DNA from: Paralvinella palmiformis
Lineage: Eukaryota > Annelida > Polychaeta > Terebellida > Alvinellidae
DNA length: 64,000 bases
Assembly: GCA_025642065.1 (NCBI GenBank)
Contig: JAODUP010000152.1
Location: 447,001 to 511,000 of the forward strand
Reading direction: 5' to 3'
Position 1 is the first letter of the stretch, and every line of letters starts with the position of its first letter. Under the pieces are notes generated by a model that saw only the letters and a program-made list of their open reading frames with translations, was not told where the DNA came from and did not search any database. The translations under genes were made by a program, and so were the position numbers. Shown in pieces: positions 1 through 11,338 of this stretch.

Positions 1-20
1 TATATATAAGAGTATTTTAC

Positions 21-117
21 CTTATCTGTGTGTTCCTGGTCGACGATGTAAGAAGAAGCTGCTATAATAGCAGTCGCTTGAAGCATGTAATCTCTTTTCA
101 CGGAGACAATCTTTTTC
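21..117 (-). CDS. CNTD1: CNTD1 exon 6 (last exon inside the window)
   Basis: The exon is 97 nt, phase 2 to phase 0, with acceptor TTTGCCAG and donor GTAAAA. It encodes KKIVSVKRDYMLQATAI and then IAASSYIVDQEHTDK, the conserved C-terminal cyclin-fold helix of CNTD1. The gene continues off the left edge. Confidence 0.92.
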
Positions 118-1581
118 CTGGCAAATTGGACAAAATATTGATAACACTAAACAATTATACGGAAAACAAATAGAATGGTGTGCTTCGTTCTAAAAAGTAT
201 GTTATGTGTTATGTTAGGGCATGTGCGCTATAATGGGAGCGTGTGTTGTATGCTTTCTTGGAGGTTGAGATGTGTGCTGGATTGGAACAAGTCTGAGTCA
301 TAGATAATAGAAATACAGTAAAACGCCTTAGAGCAGCTATCTAGCTGAATAGGGCGCTATATAAATGTCACGTATTATTATTATATATGTACTAATTACT
401 TGATAGGGAACGTGTATAAGAGGTAGCATAACACATATTTTTTTCATTCATTCATTCATTCGTTTCGTCTTAATTTACTTTATTTTGAAATATAAAACAA
501 CATATAGTATAATGAAATACATGCATTATTTTATCCATACCCTTTATACTAGTGTCTCACTGTAACAGTCGATAATGTAAATTTATCAGAATGTTTTATA
601 TTTATTGAAATGAATTAGGAAAAAATATAAATCAATCAAATACTAATTGATAATTCTATTAAATAAACTTATGATATGCGATAATCAATCAATTAATAAT
701 GCCCCGATTAAGTAGGTAAACTTGTGGGCGCGCGGGTAACACGGAACAGCTGTACAATAAGGCGTGCTATAACTTGACATTTTAGCATGTCTTCCAGCCG
801 GAGATAATTGATTCTCTACGCACGATGCGAGAGTGTCGTCTTCATCAATAAAAACAATGCCAACAACGAACGACTGACCTACCTGTCCTTGGCAGAAGTG
901 GGCTGTCTACCGGTGGCCACGTGATAAAGACAATCATACACCTGGGTCAGTCTCAAGTAGACGAAGTCTAACAGGTGGAGACATGGCTTGTGGAAGATCT
1001 TCACATCCATGTCCTTATTGTTGTAACCTGAAACGTCCACAACGCTATAACCGAATCACGTTGTCTCCGTCGTATACACAGATCTACGTGTCAGAATCGT
1101 TCCTCGGCTCGCAATACGAGCGTAGCCGAAGACAAACAACTGAACCGACCTGTTTTTATTGGCATTGTGGAAATGAGAAATGTTTACCTATTGGAACACC
1201 TTTGAACACAGCACATTGTAGGCGGCTAATTGTGCCCGTTATATATCGGCGGTAGTTGTAGGGACATTGTTAAACATATATAGTTATCATTATCGACACC
1301 TACCCATAATTTCCAGTAGAGTTTCCAGATAGATTAATGGTGACGTTGTCATCACGTGATAGTTGACGGTCTTAAGGACCCGTATCTCAGACTGTAGTAT
1401 ACTGTCACTGCTGTAGTTGTGACCTAAACTTGACAACACTTTACGGACGGTCCCTGTGCTAACGATCTGCAACACGACAAAATAGTTTAGAAATATGTGA
1501 TAAAACTGAGATAGACTATGTGAAATATAGAAATTAATACAATCTAAAATGATTTTAAAGGCTCAGACATTGATGCCTTCA

Positions 1582-1624
<43 letters not shown>

Positions 1625-1783
1625 CGTGACATGTTACTACCTACGTCCATTATTTATTTTAGCTGACCACGTGATCTTTATTGAACATGCCGAATCTCAA
1701 TGATCGTTGCTGGGGGGAAAACTAATCGTATTTGTGAGATTAATATCTATAATCCTGCTGCCATAATTTGTAGATTACTTTAC

Positions 1784-1833
<50 letters not shown>

Positions 1834-3287
1834 CATCCACTATCAGAGAAACGTATACCATGTCAAATATAACAAGTTAGGTCTAAATGTGGACAGTAGA
1901 TGCACTGGAGAAAGGAATGCGCCAAACTTGGCATCATTTCTTATATATTTTAACATAATTGTTTGTAATACCATCACTACGCCATTTTATACTTTTGCAA
2001 GTCGCCAAAATTACTTTTAGAGACAATGAATACAAACGAAACTTGATCGTCTCCAGTTGGTACTTTCGTGTTTAACAAATGTTGAATGCTTTTATTTTAT
2101 GTGAATATAATTGATAAATAGAATGTATATTAAACGATATATGTACGAATCGCTTTGTGTCATCTTCAAATGTCTAGCTAGGTGTGTTTATTAGATGTCA
2201 AGATCATTATATAAATGCAAAATTTCACTTTTAAATGGATCCTGCTAGTTAAATATTATTATTATTATTATTCGTACTATCAATCATATAACGTAATATT
2301 AGGGGGTTTCTTGAAAAAAATATTCTCATTAAGACCGTGCATTTCCTCAACTTTGATGTGGAATATTCATAGTTATCGCTTGAAATAGACAAGCAGGTAT
2401 ATTGTTTATGGTAAAATACCGTTTTGGCAAACGTTATTGTACATTAACAGTTTTAATACTGGGCAGCATTCATCCAAACAGAGGCAGATCTATTCATGCC
2501 TAACTAGAGTTAGAATAATATTCCGAATATCGTATAGGAAAGTTCGAATGATATTAATCTCTTGTGGTTGAACTCTGTCAGCTCCAAAGCTGAACTTATT
2601 CTGGCTATGTCATCTGTCGAATAATATCGACTCTAATTTAAGGCATTATTACATCAGCAAAGATAGGTGAAGATGACATTCTCTACCCCGAATGGGAGAT
2701 TTTTTATTTTCAGAGTGAATGGAGATCAACGAAATGTACACACACACACACACACACACACGTTTTGTACGTAGCCTGCATGTAGCCGCTTTCCTGTGAG
2801 CGTGACATATTTGTCGCGTACGAAAAGCGAATTAGCTGGTTCCCACAGGCTGATGAGTAGACCAGACACATGCTTAGGTATACGCACACATTTATCAATA
2901 TGTGGAGGTATGGAACATTTAATTTTTAGATTAATGTATGTATAGTTGTATTTAGATTTATGGAGGTAGGTTTCGAAGGATGTTTAGATATGTTGATGCT
3001 CTGTGCCTGTTGCCTCTTACTATGTACCCTAAAACACATACACACACACCTTATAATGAGATGTTAGTTTACTAGCCACTTGACAACACGATAATGCCCT
3101 TAATGGTAGTTGACTCCGTACTCTGTCTAAGATGATCTTCCATTCTTTTAGACGATTATTTTTTAATCCCTTTGCGTGTTTGTGTAGATCTCGTATGTGT
3201 ATCACCATAAATCTAGGAAGAAAATCATCTCCAATATTAACTAGAGATAGACATTGTTAAATTGATACTAACGTTAACTCGTTTGGG

Positions 3288-3323
<36 letters not shown>

Positions 3324-5536
3324 CATGGTATAACTTTCCATTAACCGGAAGTTATGTGGGTCAAGGATTCATTGCATCATTGTAAATCAGCCAAACTGAA
3401 GTATTAGTTGAAATTATCCTTTTCTTTAGAAATATCAATTTATCTTGTTTTTAATTATAGTCAATTGACAATACTATAATCAGGTTGATCACAGACAATG
3501 GTATTTGTAATTAAAATAGTATGTTTAATTACATTAATTACACTTACTGTTAGGGATTATAACGTCAGTTTAGGTGATAAATGTTATTTTAAGAATGATT
3601 AAAAGCGTTTATTTTTCTCTGGATCATAGTCAATAATGACAGTGTCCCATGTTACAAATGTAGAACACGGTATCTTTTCAGGCACGATCTACATAGTTGG
3701 TGTTATATCACATCTAACGCAGACGTTTGTTGAAGTTAAATAAATGCACATATATGAAACATATGACATATTTCTCATTTTACATATTCATAACCCCGTT
3801 CTCGTTGTTATCATTAACTATCATTAACATTCTACCATTTTATAATCTTCACATAATATTACAAACCATGGTTACGTTGACATTATGTGTCATCTCCTGC
3901 GGCTTCTACACAACAGATTTATAATATTGTATCGATATTAATAGGCAATTTATTGTCGGAAATTGATGGGAGTATTAGTATTACTTATTGCATGTAGACA
4001 AATTTGGTCAAATGTACAAATATTTCTAGTTTTGTTGTGGTGGTTGAATTGTTAACAAACTGTTTTGATATATTACCAGGATATTTCTTCGATATATATA
4101 CTAGAAACACAGGTGTGAGCCGAATTAGAATTTTAGAATAATGTAATAACCACCGCGCCATCAGAGTACAGGGCAATGTTATATGCTGGTGATATTGTCT
4201 ATGATACTAATAGGGAATTATTACTATAATACACGTCTAAGACTCAGCATTATTATTGTGTAAGGTCCCAGTTAGTTGTTGATATCAGTAAGTCAGATTG
4301 TTAATATTAGGAATTTAAATGTACAAAACAGAGTTCTGTTGACCTGTATTGGGTATCAGTTAGAAATTGTTAGTGTGCATAAAACATTGGTTTATCAATA
4401 ATAATAATAATAATTATTATTATTATTATTACAAAACTTCTATAGCGCCAATATCCACAAAAAGAATCGAGCTCAGTGGCGCACCTATTACAGAGGTTGG
4501 GCAAACTCATAGTCCAGACACACTACAAAGTTCATCAACAATGATAAGATGGAAAGGAAGCTTAGGAGGGGTAGGCGAGTCTGAAAAGGTGAGTTTTCAA
4601 ATGGTGACGGAAAGAAACTATGCTATTTGATGACTGATTATTGTTTACTTATTGCAAAATCTGAATTAAAGGGTACATCATTATTTAATTGTTAGACAAA
4701 ATGTTCTCATCCTTCACTCAGCCAATTATAAACTACGTAACCAGGAGTTTTAGGATCTAACAACTTTAAGTTAACTGTATCAGTGCTGTCACTTGGATCT
4801 TGGTGTGACATCCAGACAAATCCCGGGTTCGGCTACGTGAGGAAAGATTATCTAACAACGAAAATATTCACTTGTAGTAAATTAAAAGCTGCTTAGTAGT
4901 GTAAACATTTTGAATTTCAAGGTGTAGAGAGGTGTTATTTCTCAATTACATGAACAAAGATGGTTTACGAAGATAAACAAATTGATTGACAAGGTAGTAA
5001 AATATAAACACTAATTAGCTTATCACTGAAGTCAAATAAAACGTGCATAATATAAAAAAATGCTGATTGTCTATCATTTATAAGCTACGGCCTCGTTTTC
5101 ATGTGAAATGGAGCCCATTAAATTAGATACTAGTAGATATATTATGGAACAGAGATTATTAATTGTTTATGTGAATGCTGAAGTGAAATGGATTAACAAG
5201 TTAAGATGAATTAGGTCAGAACTTTATTGTTGATATTTCTTGTATGATTACTGGTATGTCTATGAGTGAACTATTTAAACGTGCTCAGCAAAGAAAAGCT
5301 GTAGTAGAACTGGGGCTGTGAATTGGTGACATTTTAGACAGATGTATTTATGCAATAATTCGCATCTATTATTCTATTATGTAATTAGTTTGTTTGTTGT
5401 TGTTTGTTTTGTTGTGGTTTTGTTGTTGAAACTTTACATTAAGATGTAAAGAGATCGTCGTTACCTTGTTCTAGTCAACTATATCTATACGTATATATCG
5501 GTATATTTAAGTGTATTCCACATATTATATATATCG

Positions 5537-5608
<72 letters not shown>

Positions 5609-6374
5609 CATAATTTGGATATAACTAAATATACGCGCTGTAAATAATTTTAATTATGTACAGAATAATATAATAATATCACTTATTAATTATATTAATA
5701 TCAATGTTGTTATTGTTGTTACTACTGAAGTCAATAGCATGACCGCGTGTAAATATCAAATTTAAGTTAACAAATTACGATCTAAGAATCATGATAACCT
5801 CATTAATACAAGTCTATTTCTTGATACAACAAATGCGCTATTATCCCGATTTGAGGATGACTAATTTACATCGAGTCAACGAAACATCGGCACATTAATC
5901 TTCACGTTTAGGGAAACTTATAACATATAAGCGACACACCTGGGGTCTGTGCCTCAAATTGGCTAGTATTTAGCCGAATATTCTATAATCCACCGTAAGC
6001 AATTTTCCCCAACCCGTTATTGTATCCATGTCCTCGAAACCAAACATCAAATCTGTAAATAGTAATCTAAAATAGATAGGTGTTCCTCGAGAAAATATGT
6101 TTCAGCGCTAAGATGGCTTATTTTGTCAACATTTTCCAGGCTGCTGAGTGGAAAAAGCCATGTGTCTGAGGTCTTGGCGTTAATTAAGGGCACTAGATCC
6201 AAAATATGTTTTCATATTAATGTAGAGTGTTGTATCCAACATGTTTTGTGTGAGCGTATTTCAATTTCTATGTGCCAACTGTGAGATATGTCAGCAAACC
6301 ATTATATCTCCATCAAGGACAGTCGTAGCTAAATGCGTTCCACACACACGCACACACACACACACACACACACG

Positions 6375-6405
<31 letters not shown>

Positions 6406-7101
6406 TCATAAATAAATCTTCTATCTTACATGGCGATTGATATTTTTCCTGATTACACACACACATGGAGAGAGAGAGCCAATAAATATATTCAATTTGT
6501 TTTGAGAAAGCAATTTATTTTGAATTTTGTGTGTTCCCTACATGCGTAGATGTATGTCTACATCCTATTAAATACATAGTCTGTTCAGAGAACCAAAACC
6601 ACTGGAGAAGTTAGTTGTGTTGTAAAACTATTAGAATATATTTAGTGATTTGTCTTCTATCCATAACCAATTCATTGAAAGCGAATTATATCTCTCCATA
6701 CCAATATTCATCATTCTGCTTACCTTTCAAACAGCTCAGCTGCTAGGTACTTGGCAGGTACAGGCAAATCGAGATATACTGCCAACTGGAAAACAAACTG
6801 TACCGCAATACCGCTAAGGAAGTATCCCTGTCAGTAACGTGTTAAAACAAACAACAAATCATCTGATCCACCATGTATCATCTAGATTCTAGACGGGATG
6901 TTGTATTATGAGCTGAGTGGACTGAATGTGGTTTGAGAACGACAAAACAAAGAAACTTACTGAGTCCGGGGAGGCTTGCTTCATATTCTGATTGTTTTCA
7001 TTAGCTAGAACCTGTAACCATTCGGCAAGAAGGCCAGGTGACAAGGAGGTTGTTGGAAGGTTAAAGAGCGGTTCTGATGGTGTTCCGAAGATTCCTTTCA
7101 T
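21..7101 (-). CDS. CNTD1: CNTD1 orthologue (cyclin N-terminal domain-containing protein 1), six exons, 3' end beyond window
   Basis: The exons on the minus strand are 7101-6961, 6827-6724, 3212-3050, 1466-1304, 967-883 and 117-21. All have AG acceptors and GT donors and join in one frame for 753 nt (251 codons). The translation follows vertebrate CNTD1 colinearly. Anchors are an amphipathic stretch ending LANENNQNMKQAS, FVFQLAVYLDLP, ELFERFMV, LKEWKIILDRV, LSCCQVASKL (the cyclin-box core), SEIRVLKTVNYHV, PLIYLETLLEIMG, VYLRLTQVYDCLYH, and VKRDYMLQATAIIAASSYI. In mammals CNTD1 is a nuclear cyclin-like protein needed to mature crossover sites in meiotic prophase; a germline role here is inferred from family. 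The start ATG at 7101 gives an N-terminus of about the same length as the vertebrate protein. The frame stays open upstream to 7167. The last exon or exons (about 60 residues by comparison) lie left of position 21. The gene is head to head with the CCDC50-like gene. Confidence 0.93.
118..882 (-). other. CNTD1 intron 5 with a SINE-tail fragment
   Basis: No coding exon is seen here. Bases about 310-385 hold a short module GGGCGCTATATAAATG followed by a (TAT)n stretch, the typical 3' tail of an invertebrate tRNA-derived SINE. A (TTCA)n tetranucleotide run lies near 445-461. The rest is AT-rich unique sequence. Confidence 0.5.
883..967 (-). CDS. CNTD1: CNTD1 exon 5
   Basis: The exon is 85 nt, phase 1 to phase 2, with acceptor ACCTGTTAG and donor GTAGGT. 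It encodes DFVYLRLTQVYDCLYH followed by VATGRQPTSAKD. The alignment to the vertebrate block around LVYLLHEPIYESLL is weaker than for the other exons, but phase and order fit exactly. Confidence 0.87.
968..1303 (-). other. CNTD1 intron 4
   Basis: Intron between exons 4 and 5. A 90-codon plus-strand open frame at 983-1255 lies wholly inside it. That frame resembles nothing I recognise and is treated as chance. Confidence 0.6.
1304..1466 (-). CDS. CNTD1: CNTD1 exon 4
   Basis: The exon is 163 nt, phase 0 to phase 1. The acceptor follows TTTTGTCGTGTTGCAG. The coding text starts IVSTGTVRKVLSSLG and runs through ILQSEIRVLKTVNYHV to LIYLETLLEIMG, which is the most conserved block of the family (an acidic-leucine helix, then a Pro-Leu loop before the E-LLE helix). 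Donor GTAGGT. Confidence 0.93.
1467..3049 (-). other. CNTD1 intron 3 with three microsatellites
   Basis: Contains (TA)n at about 1584-1623, (AT)n at about 1787-1829 and (CA)n at about 2738-2761. No exon or recognisable transposon is seen in the remainder. A TG-rich run in minus-strand sense (plus-strand 3033-3049) begins exactly at the donor of exon 3. Confidence 0.7.
3050..3212 (-). CDS. CNTD1: CNTD1 exon 3
   Basis: The exon is 163 nt, phase 2 to phase 0. It completes the codon AG|A and reads RFMVIHIRDLHKH, then LKEWKIILDRV and LSCCQVASKLTSHYK. This covers the central cyclin-box helices, including the conserved Trp and the SCxQxASKL core. The donor GT is the first unit of a TG dinucleotide run (see findings). 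It was recovered only by homology and splice phase, because it lies in no long open frame. Confidence 0.92.
3213..6723 (-). other. CNTD1 intron 2, repeat-bearing
   Basis: Contains (TA)n at 3288-3321, a dispersed repeat at 4399-4609 (entered separately), a compound (CG)n(CA)n(TA)n array at about 5536-5607 and a (CA)n/(TA)n array at about 6342-6405. No exon was found. Confidence 0.7.
4399..4609 (+). repeat. Dispersed repeat E, copy 1
   Basis: Starts in an (AAT)n/(TTA)n run. It then reads ACAAAACTTCTATAGCGCC, AAAGTTCATCAACAATGATA and GAGTCTGAAAAGGTGAG, ending AAATGGTGACG. It aligns end to end with 47000-47190 and in reverse with 30525-30731. The tail GAAAAGGTGAGTTTTC resembles a splice donor. 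Confidence 0.8.
6724..6827 (-). CDS. CNTD1: CNTD1 exon 2
   Basis: The exon is 104 nt, phase 0 to phase 2. It encodes GYFLSGIAVQFVFQLAVY and then LDLPVPAKYLAAELFE, matching the first helices of the cyclin box. A second AG at 6787-6786 would drop 14 codons in frame, but it would lose the conserved QFVF segment, so the upstream acceptor is preferred. Confidence 0.92.
6961..7101 (-). CDS. CNTD1: CNTD1 exon 1 (start exon)
   Basis: This exon has 47 codons, from MKGIFGTPSEPLF to KQASPDS, and ends in phase 0 at donor GTAAGT. It carries the conserved helix LLAEWLQVLANENNQ. The bases TATATAAG lie one base before the ATG. They are too close to be a TATA box for this start, and may instead be the end of a splice acceptor (pyrimidine-rich tract then AG at 7104-7103), which would mean an upstream non-coding exon. 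Confidence 0.85.
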
Positions 7102-9474
7102 TCTTATATAGGGTAGGAAAAAGAGACATAAACAGTTGGGCGTGCGTATGTGCATGCATGCATACACGCGTGCGTGTGCTTTAGCTGTGTATAATAAGGC
7201 ACAGGCACAGAGAATCTCGAACCGTGAATTTAAACTCTGGACGTTTCTTCAGAGGACTGAATCCAGAGTGGCGACTTTTCTTGCTTGAGACATGTGTAAT
7301 GTCTCACCAGTCCCTAAACCGCCAAGCAAAACAAAAAGCGAATCACCTACAGCCGTGAAGTTTGGGAGTAGAACACCCAAGTCAGATCACGGCAGTAGTG
7401 AGAATGTTTAGATTAATTATCTAAGCAGCCCTGTTTATAGCTATTTTTCAATTGCTGTATCTTTCTTCAAAGCAATACTATATAAACTATATAACCCAAT
7501 TGTCACTGTCTTTAAAGATCAGTTTTTACAATGGGCAGGCGTCAAGAAGCGACTATTATTAAAACTGTTTTGCTTAATTGATATTAAAAGACTGACATCT
7601 GCGCTGAAGCAGACCGTAATAGCGCGTCATAGCTTCCGTACTGTTTTATCTATGTTATCATTTTCAAACTTGACCTAATGTCTGCTATTCTAACTATTGT
7701 AGTTATAAAGTTCTTAAATGTTATTTATGACAAGCAGATTAGAGCTAATCTTGAATGCCATAGTACGAACTGGACATAACTGGACCTAGGAAAGATAATT
7801 CTATTCCCACATACAACCAAGGTGAATTTTTATGCAACTAAAGTTGTTATATAAAACACCAACTGCGCGAGCTGCGTCCAATGCCACCGCTCGAGATGGA
7901 GTGCAGTGTTTCTATTCCTGAGTCAGGAGTACTTATAATGCTTTAAGAGCGTACTGTGCCTGCTACAGTCATTTAAATGTTGGATAACCAAACCAAACAC
8001 TTAAACGGCGTGCCTCCAAAGACGCAAATAGCACATGGATTATACAGCTCAACTTTTCTTGAATGCGGGGACCGGGAAATATAGTCTCCACCCATAGAAA
8101 ACGGCTTGCCAAATAATAGCCTTGTGATATTTGCTGGAGGGTCAAATACCTCTAAAAATACAAATCCAATAAATACTATGACCTACTCGTCACTATTATA
8201 ATAATTTACATCGGCGCTTTAGCAGTGTCACACAAAGAGACAGAGAGGGAGGGGGAGGGGAACTAAGCAAAATAATTTTATCAGCAGTAACTTCGCTAAC
8301 GTTCTAATTTTTCAACGTGGTGTCCGCAAATTAATTTATGTTCCTCGGTAGTCGATCTTTACACCACTGTTACATCAAATATCGTTATTTATAAAATAGA
8401 TAAAAGTTTGAATTGGTAACATAGTTAACACACAAACACGGTAGGCTACTGACATAATTAAAACCGGATATGCTTATAGAAAATGAGCGTTTTGTGTTTG
8501 TATAAAAAATTATCAAACTAGCCGAGTTAGTATTACATGCCAACATTTGTAATCTAAGTATTTGTTATGGGGATTATAAGGCCCCGAGTTGGGTGTGTCG
8601 CATCAGGTCCATTCTTAGAATGATTCATCATCATATAGACTAATAGAGTAACAACGTATATCACATTGGAAGTATGTATAATTATACCAGTAAATCTCCC
8701 TCAGAATTACTGCTATTTTGATCTGTTGTTAAATGGTCCACAACACCACGTATAGGAACATCCAGTTAATATTAGCAATATTAACTGCATGATATTGATA
8801 TTATTAATTAGTATAATAGTAGTAGCAATCTGAATCTTCAGAGTGAACTAAGACTAACTTCTAATCTAAGTGTTCTACCCTATAATTTCGTTACGTTAAG
8901 CTCCATTCGGTGTTCTTAGCAACTGCTAATGGCAGTGATAAAAGTACGATGCAGTAACTCAATGCTTTGTTATTTAGCCATTTTGTTCTATCGTTTATGG
9001 TACTGAGTAACTTACGTTCACAGATTTCTCACCGGCGTACAAACAAAGAAGTAAACGTTATGGCAACAGACGATAATAATCGTATCCTTAATATCATGGG
9101 TTCGTTATGATGGTGTTTCATAAAAAATGTCGTAAATAAATACTAGAATTAATCGAAAGGCAGTCGCCAATGAAGAACGCCATAATTGAATTAAAGCTTA
9201 ATCATTTATGAACGCTAATAACATAAATAATAATGTGTGCGGGAGCACACACCCAAATATTCACGCACACAGCTTTATTGAAAAATTAATACTTCATTAA
9301 AAGGTAAGTAAACATTTCAGTTGAACACCTTTTAACTTCCGGTTTCTTGTAAGCCCAAACCCTTCCGTATTTATGCTAGAATTTAAGCTTTACTTCCTTA
9401 TTTCGCATATCTTTTATTAGCCACCAACAAAGTTTTGTCTTATTGGCCATCAGCATGACAATTTGTTGTTGCAG
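7102..9474. other. Shared upstream region between the divergent CNTD1 and CCDC50-like genes
   Basis: The 2.4 kb between the two divergent start exons contains no recognisable coding sequence or long repeat. Any non-coding first exons and the promoters of both genes should lie here. Possible promoter motifs near its right end are entered separately. A GA-rich run is at 8236-8259. Confidence 0.5.
9336..9446 (+). promoter_or_regulatory. Candidate promoter motifs before CCDC50-like exon 1A
   Basis: An ETS-type core CTTCCGGT is at 9336-9343. An inverted CCAAT core (ATTGG) is at 9442-9446, about 35 bases before the start codon of exon 1A. Such pairs are common near transcription starts. Single motif matches of this length occur often by chance, so this is only a lead. 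Confidence 0.25.
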
Positions 9475-9532
9475 TCACTGATGATGTCTGACGAATCGGC
9501 GGAGCCCCCTTCTTACGGACGCGTCAACCGAG
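9475..9532 (+). CDS. CCDC50: CCDC50-like exon 1A (alternative start exon)
   Basis: The exon is preceded by an acceptor-like tract (TTTGTTGTTGCAG). Six bases then lead to two consecutive ATGs at 9481 and 9484. It encodes MMSDESAEPPSYGRVNR and ends in phase 1 at donor GTAAAC. Codon usage is more GC-rich than in exon 1B. Because of the acceptor, the transcript probably has an upstream non-coding exon, although a promoter directly upstream is also possible. Confidence 0.8.
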
Positions 9533-11295
9533 GTAAACTAATTACTAGATCTAAACATTAACATACGTAGACTCGACTCTCGTCTAGATGAGTAGTAGAT
9601 CTAGTGGCCAAAGTTGAAAGATCTAGATCGACAGTAGATTAGTATTCTGTAGAAAGTGTAGTATACTATAGATATGACTGGTCTATCTTTATCACAATCA
9701 ATTCAACATTTAATACTTTGTCTTATCTCTTTTATATGTTAAATAGAATAATAATTATAATGAGCTTAGTTACTAAGTTAGGGTAAAAAAAACAGCTGAG
9801 ATTTTGACAAACAATTGATTGACCTAGAATGAAAATGTTAAATGGGCGAATATAATATAGGCACTTTCATAAATAATTAAATTTGGTAGTTTGATAAAAA
9901 GAATTATACAAAAACATAAAGAACTCAGTTTCTATAACCATATTTGACATATACAGTTTGAATTATGTCAATAGCCTAGGTAAGATGTAAAGAAAGTTAT
10001 ACACATTTTAATCAGATAAATCTCATGAATTTATGTCACCAATTTAGCAATTACTATTTATTAGCATTGCCGTAATTGTGACCATCATAATGATAACACC
10101 TGGCAGACTAATTATAAAGTTAATGTCATTAACGTTTTTCTGTTGTCTTCAAGTACAAAACTTCTTAATCTCTTCACAAGTGAATAATTAATTTATTACT
10201 AAAAATATCAATGTCACCACACTTTTGCAGCCTTTGGATGAATTAGTGCATGAAACTGTAAAATATTAAAAAGTTGTTCTTTGGCAGGAAATAACCCTGA
10301 AAAAACATTGGTGACATTATTTTTGATGGCAGATGGTTATTCATAAGAGAAATGAACATCAGAAAATATGCCATACATACATTTCAATGTCAAATCTCAA
10401 AAGATAATGAATGAGACGATAAAGTTGTTTATTTACAAAAATGGCACCGTGATTAAAAATCTATGAAGGAGTACCCCCTTGGTGCCTTTTCCTGTAGAAT
10501 ACAGGCTACTTTACAGATTTACTAAAGCTTTGGCATTGTTTACCTAACCCTAAATCGAAGTATTTGTGTAATTCTGTCAAGGTAACATGCAGTATCTTGT
10601 GAGTGACTGACCACATTAAATGGCGCTGCCATCTCCACTGAATTTAAAAAAATTAAAGAGATGCCAAAGGCTGGTTGAGGACGTAATACATTCTGTCAGT
10701 TACCACCCTTGGGTATTTTGGCTCCATCTTTCTCTACTGCTCCCCTGTGAGTGGTGGGGTAGGCAGGATATGAACAACTACTCATTAATAAAAAGGAACC
10801 TCACTTGAAATATAAGCTCGCACTTTCTTGAGATAGAACATGAAACAAAATAAAATCAATCAAATAAATCATGAGTACAAGAATAATTATCTGTATCCCT
10901 TTATTTATTATGTAATATTTATTAATTCAAACATGACCTAGTTGATAAGTGCAAACTGAACATTGTGACATTTCCTGACAGCAGATGCATTATAGATATA
11001 TACACCACAGAAACCGGAAATGTACCGGAGCAATAGCTATAAAATTGCCTTTACTGGTCCGGACCTACAGCCACTTCGTATAATATATATGCCATATGTT
11101 TATGTAAGGTAACCATAATGATGTATGGTAACTGATAAGCTGTGACAAATTTAAGTGTTAACTTCTACAGTACTTACTGAGTTAACAGATTGAGAGCTTC
11201 CAGATCTGAATTGTGTTACAAGAGCCTCAAGTTTTCACTACTGATACTATATCTATGTCATGGTAACATGCACACACACACACACATATATATAT

Positions 11296-11338
<43 letters not shown>

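Noticed and set aside
983..1255. Plus-strand open frame of 90 codons with several Cys pairs
   Set aside because: It lies inside CNTD1 intron 4 on the opposite strand, has no splice or domain support, and the apparent Cys pairs do not fit a known finger.
1700..2020. Plus-strand open frame of 106 codons
   Set aside because: It is carried by a (TA)n array giving Ile-Tyr repeats, and is a microsatellite artefact within a CNTD1 intron.
6724..6785. Alternative acceptor for CNTD1 exon 2 at 6787-6786
   Set aside because: It would delete the conserved QFVF segment, whereas the acceptor before 6827 keeps both phase and homology.
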